The notes below the pieces were generated by a model, which saw only the letters and a program-made list of their open reading frames with translations, did not search any database and was not told the origin of the DNA. Both the position numbers and the translations under genes were made by a program. A DNA stretch of 21,716 nucleotides. Source: a virus. Numbering within the stretch: the first letter of the stretch is position 1; every line of letters begins with the position of its first letter. This document shows, one piece after another, positions 1 to 6,140 of this stretch. The stretch is taken from IMG/VR virus record IMGVR_UViG_3300017713_000104, positions 1 through 21,716 of that record; one strand, 5' to 3'.

Positions 1-122
1 AACCAGCAAATGCTACTAAAGGAGATAAAACATTAAGAGCAGCTAAAAAAGTAAACACAGAAAATAACCCAAAATTAGCATCAGCAACATTAGATGTTAT
101 AGATTCGTTTTTTAAAGATTAA
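1..122 (+). CDS. C-terminal end of an unidentified protein (5' truncated)
   Basis: An open frame runs from the left edge (first whole codon at position 3) to TAA at 120-122, giving about 39 visible residues that end in DVIDSFFKD. The fragment is lysine- and alanine-rich and looks helical. It shares strand and spacing with the genes that follow: the next start codon is only 2 bases after its stop. Too little is visible to name a family. It is called coding because the frame is open to the edge and joins tightly to the next gene. Confidence 0.6.
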   Translation, partial: PANATKGDKTLRAAKKVNTENNPKLASATLDVIDSFFKD

Positions 123-124
123 AT

Positions 125-394
125 ATGATAACACTTAGTATAATATTAACAGTAGTAGTTGTAACTTCTTTTTTTATCATAAGAAATTTAATAAAACAAG
201 CTGAAAAATTAGAAGATATTCAAACAGAATATGAAAACTTTATTACAAAACAAAGTGAAGCAATTGAAGCTTGTAATATAAGATTAAAAGAAATAGACGA
301 TAAAGGTATATTTCAATCCGATGATGAGATAGGGTGGATGTTTAAAGAAATCTTAAAATTACAAGAAGCTTTAAACGAATTTACCCTTAAATAA
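125..394 (+). CDS. Small N-terminally membrane-anchored protein, function unknown
   Basis: An 89-residue protein. Residues 1-20 form one hydrophobic segment (ITLSIILTVVVVTSFFII) followed by a basic residue pattern, which fits a single-pass membrane anchor with the rest in the cytoplasm or virion lumen. Residues 24-60 are charged and heptad-like, suggesting a coiled coil. An acidic motif (QSDDEIGWMFKEI) lies near residues 64-76. Short anchored proteins with a similar layout occur beside late genes in marine T4-like phages, but that comparison is from memory and no function follows from it. It starts 2 bases after the preceding stop and ends 17 bases before the sigma factor gene, so co-transcription is likely. 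No Shine-Dalgarno sequence precedes the start. Confidence 0.75.
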   Translation: MITLSIILTVVVVTSFFIIRNLIKQAEKLEDIQTEYENFITKQSEAIEACNIRLKEIDDKGIFQSDDEIGWMFKEILKLQEALNEFTLK

Positions 395-411
395 AAATTA
401 GTAAAAACCAC

Positions 412-1188
412 ATGTCAAATAAACTTAAGTATGCCCCTATTCCTCCTCCAGAACCAGTGATTACTGGTTCTCTTGATCCTCAACCTAAAAAAAGAGGAAG
501 AAAAAGAACAAAAAAACAATATTTTACACCAGACACAGATGCAGCCATAGCAGAATATTTAGCTTCTACTAATCAAGATGAACGAGATACTATTTTTGCA
601 AGAAGAATACATTATCCATTTTATAAATTAGCTGAAAACTTAATCCATACATTTAAATTTTACTATACAGAAGTGGATGATTTAGAAGATTTAAAACATG
701 AGGTGATTTGTTTTCTTTTAGAAAAATTAGATTATTTTAAACCAGAAAAAGGTACTAAAGCATTTAGTTATTTTTCTATAGTAGGTAAAAATTATCTTAT
801 ATTATATAATAATAACAATTATAAAAAGAAAAAAGCTAAAGTAGATGTTTTAAAAGCAGATGAGGATGATGGTGTTTTACGCCAACTAGGAAGAGATGGA
901 CGTAAACAAGACATAAAAGATTTTATAGATTATTTTACAGAATATATTGATAAACATATGTTTACTATGTTTAAAAAAGATAAAGACAGAAAAGTAGCAG
1001 ATGCTATTAATATACTTTTTAAACGTAGAGAAAATATAGAAATTTTTAATAAAAAAGCCCTTTATATTTACATAAGAGAAATAACAGATGTAGATACTCC
1101 TGTTATTACTAAAGTAACTAAAATATTAAAAAAGTATTATAAGTCACTTTATATAGAATATAATGAAACAGGACATGTAAGAATCTAA
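412..1188 (+). CDS. gp55: Late-transcription sigma factor, T4 gp55-like
   Basis: A 258-residue sigma-70-related factor expected to bind host RNA polymerase and direct it to phage late promoters. In T4 this works together with the sliding clamp and gp33. Region 2-like sequence spans about residues 65-135. Its core, KGTKAFSYFSIVGKNYLI (residues 113-130), is the aromatic, basic helix typical of gp55 sigma-2 segments. A long lysine run (KKKKAK) follows. Residues 195-250 are basic and helical and may serve the region 4/clamp-contact role. T4 gp55 has 185 residues; this one is longer, with a proline-rich, basic N-terminal extension (PPPEP, then KKRGRKRTKK at residues 26-36). The C-terminus (YNETGHVRI) does not show an obvious acidic-hydrophobic clamp-binding tail, so the activation contact may differ. 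The gene sits at the head of the structural cluster it would transcribe. Confidence 0.88.
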   Translation: MSNKLKYAPIPPPEPVITGSLDPQPKKRGRKRTKKQYFTPDTDAAIAEYLASTNQDERDTIFARRIHYPFYKLAENLIHTFKFYYTEVDDLEDLKHEVICFLLEKLDYFKPEKGTKAFSYFSIVGKNYLILYNNNNYKKKKAKVDVLKADEDDGVLRQLGRDGRKQDIKDFIDYFTEYIDKHMFTMFKKDKDRKVADAINILFKRRENIEIFNKKALYIYIREITDVDTPVITKVTKILKKYYKSLYIEYNETGHVRI

Positions 1189-1192
1189 AAAT

Positions 1193-1219
1193 TCCATATT
1201 TATAATAAAACAATATGGA
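1193..1219 (+). promoter_or_regulatory. Perfect 8-bp inverted repeat covering the start codon of the next gene
   Basis: TCCATATT at 1193-1200 is the exact reverse complement of AATATGGA at 1212-1219, with an 11-base A/T-rich loop. The right arm contains the ATG at 1215-1217. In read-through mRNA this hairpin would hide the start codon. A transcript starting downstream of the left arm would lack it. The stem is weak (two G-C pairs) and chance is possible in such AT-rich DNA. Confidence 0.35.
1196..1205 (+). promoter_or_regulatory. Candidate AT-rich promoter element (weaker member of a set of three)
   Basis: ATATTTATAA lies 9 bases before the start at 1215. The same decamer occurs at 17083-17092, 15 bases before the start at 17108, and ATATTTATTA occurs at 5056-5065 before the start at 5082. 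Read on the opposite strand, the core at 1197-1204 is TATAAATA, the T4 late promoter word, but no minus-strand gene exists to use it. The short distance to the ATG makes this the least convincing of the three. Confidence 0.25.
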
Positions 1220-1598
1220 TTCATTAAACCAAATATTATTCGACGATAAATCCTTTGGGGATTTATTAAAAGAAATTCACGGTAATCAAAAGAAAAAAGC
1301 TAAACAACTTGCATCTTTAATTGCTGAATTACGTCCTTTAGTTCAATCTTTAGGCGACGCTACTGTAGTAGTTCCTTTAATTAAGGAATATATGGAAATT
1401 AGTGTTAAAAATGACGATCAACTAATTAAAATGGCCGCTATTGTACAACGTTTATCTTCAAGTACAGTTAATTCAGGAGATGGTGGTTTATTAACTACTG
1501 AGGAAATGGATCAGTTAATGGATGTAGCTGAAGAAATAGCTAAAACTGTTGAAGAAAAACCAAAACAAATAGAAAAAGGAAATGGAGAGATCATTTAA
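1215..1598 (+). CDS. Small helical protein, function unknown
   Basis: A 127-residue protein predicted to be almost entirely helical. It has a charged N-terminal half (QKKKAKQLASLIAEL near residues 25-39), a middle helix with alternating hydrophobics, a glycine turn (SGDGG near 92-96) and an acidic amphipathic C-terminal helix (TTEEMDQLMDVAEEIAKTVEE). No signal peptide, membrane segment or catalytic motif is visible. Its last 17 bases overlap the start of the M15-domain gene, which suggests translational coupling and a role with the hub proteins, for example as a chaperone or small structural subunit. That role is a guess from position only. The start codon lies inside an inverted repeat. Confidence 0.75.
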   Translation: MDSLNQILFDDKSFGDLLKEIHGNQKKKAKQLASLIAELRPLVQSLGDATVVVPLIKEYMEISVKNDDQLIKMAAIVQRLSSSTVNSGDGGLLTTEEMDQLMDVAEEIAKTVEEKPKQIEKGNGEII

Positions 1599-3486
1599 AT
1601 CTGTAAGAGTTATAGATATTATATTAGATGCTTCACATGAAGAATTTACAAATAATGATGATATTGGTAAAATATTTTATAAAGAAATTGAAGATAATTT
1701 ACCCAATTTTCCAGCACCTGTTTCTAGTATATTACATAAAGCTAAACCTTTATTTTCTTTTGTAAAAAGTTATCCTTTAAAAAATGAAATAGTATTAGTA
1801 ATAGAATCACAAGGAAATAATTCATTTATAGATACTACTAGTTATTATTTACCATCCTTAAATATATGGAGTCACCCTCATCATGGAGCTTTTCCTTTTG
1901 GAAATTATATGGCTTCTGATACTTCTGGAATAAAACAATTTAAGAACACAGAAGATGGAGCAGTAAAAAGAGAAGGAACAAATGAAGAACCTTTAGAATT
2001 AAGATTAGGTGAATATTTTCAAGAATCTGAAAATATAAGACCATTATTACCTTATGAAGGAGATATAATATTAGAAGGTAGATTTGGAAATTCTATAAGA
2101 TTTGGTTCTACTACTAACAATGAAATAAATCCTAATAGATGGAGTACAGAAGGAGAAATAGGAAGTCCTATTACTATTATTAGAAATGGACAAATTGGAG
2201 ATGAACAAGACCCTTCAATAGCACCTATAATTGAAGATATAGATGGTGATGATTCAAGTATATATTTAACTTCAGACCAAAAATTAAATAATTTTATACC
2301 TGCATCTTTAAATTTTAAATCGTGGGGAGCTAATTTAGAAAAAACTAAAAAAACAAAACCTACAATTTTAACCCCTACTTTAGATAATCAAATTGAACCT
2401 GAAATAGAAGAACAACCTTTACCTGAAGAAGAAGAACCAGTAATAGTAGAACTAACTCCTATAACTGAAGAGGAAATACAAGAAGAAGAAGAAATAAATG
2501 AAAAAACATTTGAAGATTCTTCTAATGTAACAGAAAATGAAACTGATACTAATAAAATTACTCCCTCATCCACTATAATATTAAATAAAGGTACTTTAAA
2601 ATATAAAATTATTAATCCAGATAAAGACCCAGGATTTGAAGAATTTCAAGAAGTTGATATAAACCAACCTATAGGAGCTAATTTATCTTTAAAACATTTA
2701 ATATCATCTAAAACAGCAAATAATCCTGAATTTGGTATTCATGAAGAAGCAGAACTAGAAAGAGTAGGAATATATTTCCATTACACAGGTACAAGTGAAA
2801 CAGGAGTAGTACAAGGACATCATGTACATGATATATTAGGTTTTTATAAAAATGAAACAGGTCCCTCTAAATGGATAACAATTAAGGATTCAAATATGAC
2901 TATTATTCATGAAACCCAAAAAACTTTTTCTACAAATATACCAGAAATGATAGAATTAGCCGAATCAGCTATATTTAATAATGCTTATAATGATTACAAT
3001 ACACCTAATCCTGGTATAAATAATTACCCTGGTATAGATCCTGATTTAATAAATGGTGAAGAAATTATTAGTAATTTAAAAAAAGTAGTAGAAAATTGTA
3101 TAGATAAAATAATAGAACAATTTCCTTCATTAGAAATAGTATCAGCTTATAGAGGAGCTGAAGTAGATAATTGTGTTGATGCTTCTGCTGGTTTAGACCA
3201 TATAAAAGGATTAGCCATTGATTTTAGAGTTCCTGGAACAAACACATCAGAATTATTTAATTGGTGTTTTGAAAATTTAGAAGAATGGAAAGATTTAATG
3301 TGGGCTTATCCTGAAAGAGAAGCAGATTCTTGGATTCATATATCTTATGAAGAAGGAAAAAACGAAAAACACACAACACTAGCTTCAGAGATAGATTCTA
3401 TACATGAGTGGTATGAAAGTGATAGAAGAGGAAGTTCAGAACAATATCAAGATGGAATATTAGAAGCAAACCAAGAATTAATATAA
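1582..3486 (+). CDS. Probable baseplate hub/tail-associated protein with C-terminal M15 peptidase domain
   Basis: A 634-residue modular protein. Residues 1-100 (SVRVIDIILDASHEEF onward) look like a structural N-terminal domain that also includes the stretch LKNEIVLVIES. Residues 154-200 contain GDIILEGRFGNSIRFGST and GSPITIIRNGQ, a beta-rich segment like those I associate with hub proteins of marine T4-like phages. An acidic Glu-rich linker follows at about 272-312. Residues 505-600 match the M15 (D-Ala-D-Ala carboxypeptidase/VanY-like endopeptidase) pattern: SAYR at 521-524, H540-x6-D547 (HIKGLAID), and WIHIS with H586. These would be the three zinc ligands. The likely job is cutting peptide cross-links of host peptidoglycan at injection, taking the place of the T4 gp5 lysozyme domain. 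The ATG at 1582 is chosen because the frame opens there into the N-terminal motif; it overlaps the previous gene by 17 bases. Confidence 0.82.
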   Translation: MERSFKSVRVIDIILDASHEEFTNNDDIGKIFYKEIEDNLPNFPAPVSSILHKAKPLFSFVKSYPLKNEIVLVIESQGNNSFIDTTSYYLPSLNIWSHPHHGAFPFGNYMASDTSGIKQFKNTEDGAVKREGTNEEPLELRLGEYFQESENIRPLLPYEGDIILEGRFGNSIRFGSTTNNEINPNRWSTEGEIGSPITIIRNGQIGDEQDPSIAPIIEDIDGDDSSIYLTSDQKLNNFIPASLNFKSWGANLEKTKKTKPTILTPTLDNQIEPEIEEQPLPEEEEPVIVELTPITEEEIQEEEEINEKTFEDSSNVTENETDTNKITPSSTIILNKGTLKYKIINPDKDPGFEEFQEVDINQPIGANLSLKHLISSKTANNPEFGIHEEAELERVGIYFHYTGTSETGVVQGHHVHDILGFYKNETGPSKWITIKDSNMTIIHETQKTFSTNIPEMIELAESAIFNNAYNDYNTPNPGINNYPGIDPDLINGEEIISNLKKVVENCIDKIIEQFPSLEIVSAYRGAEVDNCVDASAGLDHIKGLAIDFRVPGTNTSELFNWCFENLEEWKDLMWAYPEREADSWIHISYEEGKNEKHTTLASEIDSIHEWYESDRRGSSEQYQDGILEANQELI

Positions 3487-3487
3487 T

Positions 3488-3952
3488 ATGGCTTACAAAC
3501 CAGATAACCCTAACATATATCAAGGAAAACAAGTAATAATAAATTCAGATAGATTATTATTTAATGCTAAAGAAGATTCTATACTTTGTTTTTCTGATAA
3601 AGCTATAGGCTTTAGTACTAATGGTAGTATCCATTTTGATACTAGTAATAGAGATGATAATAATTTTATAGTAAATGCCCCTAATATTTATTTAGGATTA
3701 GATTATAATGATGATTTACCAAAAGAACCAGCAGTAAAAGGAGATACATTAGAAGAACTATTAAATGAAATGTTAGATTTAATACAAAATTTATGGGATG
3801 CTACTTTATATGAAGTATCTTACACAGAAAGTGGCACATTTACAGGACCAAATCCTCTAAATAAAGGAGTCGAAAGAAGAATAGAAAGACAAATTACAGA
3901 AGTAAAAAAACAAATAGAACTAATAAAAAGTACTAATGTAAAACTATCATAA
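3488..3952 (+). CDS. Small beta-rich structural protein, possible spike or hub accessory
   Basis: A 154-residue protein. Residues 13-70 are a run of short beta strands with recurring turns (GKQVIINSDRLLFNAKED, then DKAIGFSTNGSIHFDTS, then FIVNAPNIYLGLDY). This resembles the repeating strands of phage spike or VgrG/gp5-like C-terminal beta-structures, although it is short. Residues 83-108 and 125-150 are helical. It begins 1 base after the M15 protein ends and its stop overlaps the next start (TAATG at 3950-3954), so it is very likely made together with both neighbours. A role at the baseplate centre is inferred from shape and position. No enzymatic motif is visible. Confidence 0.72.
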   Translation: MAYKPDNPNIYQGKQVIINSDRLLFNAKEDSILCFSDKAIGFSTNGSIHFDTSNRDDNNFIVNAPNIYLGLDYNDDLPKEPAVKGDTLEELLNEMLDLIQNLWDATLYEVSYTESGTFTGPNPLNKGVERRIERQITEVKKQIELIKSTNVKLS

Positions 3953-5034
3953 TGGCAGTACAAGTAATAAGAAATATAATAAATAGTCAAATTGAGGGTC
4001 AAATTTTAAAAGCTAAAGCACAAGTAAAAACAGAAGCTAAAAAGGAAATTTTAAAACTTAAAGAAAAATTACCTACTATTGAAGATTTAAAAGCTCAATT
4101 TTTATCTATGGCGTGTAGTGAAGCAGCTAAAAAAAAGATAGAATTTTTATATAATAAATTAGATGGACTTTTAGAAAAATTACAAAATATATCAGACAAA
4201 ATTAGAAACAAAATTGAAGAAATAAAAAATAAATTACAAAAAATAATAGAAAATATATTACCTAAAATAGCACAAATATTAGGAATATTAGCTCTAGCAG
4301 TAGTTGCAGCTAAAATAATTATAAAAGTAACACCTGCAGCACAAATAGCAAATTCAGGACCTACAACTAGTGGATATCTTGCTACTAAATTACAATCACT
4401 TGTAGATAAGGCTAAGAAAAAAATTAAAGCTTTTGGAGATGCAATTAAAGCTTTTACTAAAAAAATAGAAAAAATAACAAAAGTAGTACAAACTATAATA
4501 AAAACAGTATTTTCTGTTTTAGCAATTATAACTCTTTTAGGAGACGAAATAACAAAAGCAAGAGATTTTCTTTTATTTTTATATTTAATGTATAAAAGTC
4601 AATGTGAATTAAATTCACCATCAGGAGGATTAACTTCAGGAACTTGTACTATACCTGAACATACTACCCAAGAAGCATGTGAAGCAGCTGGGGGAATATT
4701 TAATAACCCTAACCAACAAGTATTAAATGGAAATACAAATTTACTTGCTATTCAACAACAAATAGCTTCTTTATATGAAGATTTAATAAAAGAACTAGCA
4801 TTAGAAGGAAAAAAAGAAGTAATAGAAACAATAACTAATGTAATGACTCAATATAATTTTAGAATAGAAAGAAAAATAGTACCAATAACTACAATTACAA
4901 ATACAACTACAACACCTGCACCAACAACTACAACTACAACTACAACCCCTACTCCAATAATAATTACAACAACTAACACTGGAGGAAATGGAGGTGGAGG
5001 AAGTGGAGGAAGTGGAGGAGGTGGGGGGTATTAG
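3952..5034 (+). CDS. Helical, hydrophobic protein with Cys motif and Thr-rich/Gly-rich tail; function unknown
   Basis: A 360-residue protein of unusual layout. Residues 1-100 are lysine/glutamate-rich coiled-coil-like helix. Hydrophobic segments follow at about 104-128 (IAQILGILALAVVAAKIIIK) and 176-198, with a shorter one at 206-214, separated by an Ala/Lys amphipathic stretch at 148-175. Three cysteines at 218, 232 and 243 sit in a compact region ending TTQEACEAAGGIF. Residues 255-310 are helical. The tail is Thr/Pro-rich (about 313-343) and then almost purely glycine and serine up to the final tyrosine. It starts on the stop of the previous gene (TAATG), linking it to the hub module. A membrane-interacting or channel-forming tail component, or a tape-measure-like part, would fit the hydrophobic helices, but it is short for a tape measure and no homologue is recognised. 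Confidence 0.72.
   Translation: MAVQVIRNIINSQIEGQILKAKAQVKTEAKKEILKLKEKLPTIEDLKAQFLSMACSEAAKKKIEFLYNKLDGLLEKLQNISDKIRNKIEEIKNKLQKIIENILPKIAQILGILALAVVAAKIIIKVTPAAQIANSGPTTSGYLATKLQSLVDKAKKKIKAFGDAIKAFTKKIEKITKVVQTIIKTVFSVLAIITLLGDEITKARDFLLFLYLMYKSQCELNSPSGGLTSGTCTIPEHTTQEACEAAGGIFNNPNQQVLNGNTNLLAIQQQIASLYEDLIKELALEGKKEVIETITNVMTQYNFRIERKIVPITTITNTTTTPAPTTTTTTTTPTPIIITTTNTGGNGGGGSGGSGGGGGY
4891..5031 (+). repeat. Low-complexity ACN (Thr) then GGN (Gly) coding repeat
   Basis: Imperfect ACA/ACT/ACC codon runs from about 4891 to 4980 encode threonine stretches. GGA/GGT/GGG codons interspersed with AGT from 4981 to 5031 encode a Gly/Ser tail. The G-rich second part stands out sharply in base composition from the surrounding AT-rich DNA. 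Such tracts can change length by slippage. Confidence 0.8.
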
Positions 5035-5050
5035 TTGATAGTTTTAAAAT

Positions 5051-5074
5051 AATTTATATTTATTAACAAACATA
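5051..5074 (+). promoter_or_regulatory. Candidate late promoter/leader element upstream of the 5082 gene
   Basis: AATTTATATTTAT at 5051-5063 is identical to 17078-17090. Both copies are followed by a similar tail, TAACAAACATAA here and AACAAAACATAA there, and both stand 17-18 bases before an ATG. The gap of 47 bases before this gene is one of the largest in the window. A phage-specific late promoter served by the gp55-like sigma factor is the simplest reading. A conserved untranslated leader that helps SD-less initiation is the alternative. Confidence 0.45.
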
Positions 5075-5081
5075 AACAAAC

Positions 5082-5543
5082 ATGAAAGCAAAAACCTTTG
5101 AAAACCTAATTAGAAAAGTAGTTAGAGAAGAAATCGATTATGCGTTACGTAGAGAAATAAAAACACTTAAAGAAGATTTACGTGATGAATTAAAACCAAC
5201 AATAGTAGAACAAACTGAAAGGTTAGTTGAAGTTCCAAATAATCCAATGCCTGAAGCTGCAAAAAATTCTTTAAGAGAAAAAATTATGGGATCACAACCT
5301 ATTAAACAACATACTCTTAAAAATTTCACATCTAATTCCTCTTTAAATGATTTATTAAATGAAACAGCAATGGGTAATACAAACACAGAATCAGGAAACT
5401 CACCTGTAAGTATAGATAAACCATTTTCGTCTGGGGCCCCTTTACCTATGGACACAACAGGAATGCCTCAAGATGTAGCAAGTGCAATGACAAGAGATTA
5501 TAGTGGGTTAATGAAAGCAATAGAAAAGAAAAAAGGAAGATAA
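5082..5543 (+). CDS. Hypothetical protein preceding the baseplate wedge genes
   Basis: A 153-residue protein. The N-terminus is a strongly charged helix (ENLIRKVVREEIDYALRREI, residues 7-26), followed by a probably disordered, Asn/Ser/Pro-rich middle. A short conserved-looking C-terminal helix contains MTRDYSGLMKAIEKKKG. No membrane segment or catalytic motif is seen. It ends 3 bases before the gp25-like gene and begins a new transcription block after the candidate promoter at 5051, so it is probably expressed with gp25 and gp6. A small assembly or completion factor is possible but unproven. I recall similar short proteins next to gp25 in marine T4-like phages, without an assigned role. Confidence 0.75.
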   Translation: MKAKTFENLIRKVVREEIDYALRREIKTLKEDLRDELKPTIVEQTERLVEVPNNPMPEAAKNSLREKIMGSQPIKQHTLKNFTSNSSLNDLLNETAMGNTNTESGNSPVSIDKPFSSGAPLPMDTTGMPQDVASAMTRDYSGLMKAIEKKKGR

Positions 5544-5546
5544 AAA

Positions 5547-6128
5547 ATGGCAGTAGTTAGATCAGCAAGAAGAATAAATCCATTAGATGCTAATAAAAAT
5601 GTAGCAACTATAGGGGTAGCCTTACCTTTAGATTCAACTAATTTATTTCAAGGAACTCCAACTACTAGAGAACAAGTAAAAACAAATTTACTTAATTTAA
5701 TCCTCACTGAAAAAGGAGAAAGATTAATGCATCCTAATTATGGTTTAGGAGTAAAAAATCTTTTATTTGAACAAGGAATAGACACATTACAATTAGAAGA
5801 AAATATACACTCTCAAATAATGATTTATATTCCTGAAATAGAATTACAAAACACTGATATAGCTACATCAGAAGACGGACATACTATTCAAATAAAAATA
5901 GCTTATAATATTAAAGACAATGCAAACCTTCCAGACGCTATTCAAATAAATATAAGTGATCCTTTCGCAGCTTATCGTGAAGATACAACTTATTATGCAG
6001 AGGGAGACAAAACATTAGCAGGACATACAACACCAATAGAATATGGGGGAGATTTAGTAGGAGACAATGATATAGTTACCTATAATAATTCAATAGCAAT
6101 TAACAATCCTTATGAGGTTGGATTTTAA
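5547..6128 (+). CDS. gp25: Baseplate wedge subunit, gp25-like (GPW/gp25 family)
   Basis: A 193-residue protein that contributes the sheath-initiating part of the wedge in contractile tails. The family signature is at about residues 41-75: REQVKTNLLNLILTEKGERL, then MHPNYGLGVKNLLFE, including the conserved G57-E58-R59 and the P-x-Y-G at 63-66. A second conserved stretch with IAYNIKD lies near residue 120. T4 gp25 is 132 residues; this version has an extra C-terminal stretch of roughly 50 residues with many Tyr, Asp and Gly. The gene is followed 12 bases later by the gp6-like gene, the usual gp25-gp6 neighbourhood of T4-like phages, which strengthens the call. Confidence 0.92.
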   Translation: MAVVRSARRINPLDANKNVATIGVALPLDSTNLFQGTPTTREQVKTNLLNLILTEKGERLMHPNYGLGVKNLLFEQGIDTLQLEENIHSQIMIYIPEIELQNTDIATSEDGHTIQIKIAYNIKDNANLPDAIQINISDPFAAYREDTTYYAEGDKTLAGHTTPIEYGGDLVGDNDIVTYNNSIAINNPYEVGF

Positions 6129-6140
6129 ATAAAATAGACA

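Noticed and set aside
2388-2573. Open frame on the minus strand opposite the Glu-rich linker
   Set aside because: It is the complement of acidic codon repeats (GAA/GAG read as Ser/Phe/Ile codons), lies wholly inside the M15 gene and shows no leader or motif.
3820-4002. Minus-strand open frame across the 3488/3952 junction
   Set aside because: Low-complexity translation opposite two real coupled genes. The same applies to the minus-strand frames at 5138-5455, 8322-8522, 11596-11781, 16471-16743 and 19538-19732.
5035-5081. Possible transcription terminator after the 360-aa gene
   Set aside because: No GC-rich stem followed by a T run could be found. The gap is almost pure A/T and is better explained by the promoter-like element.
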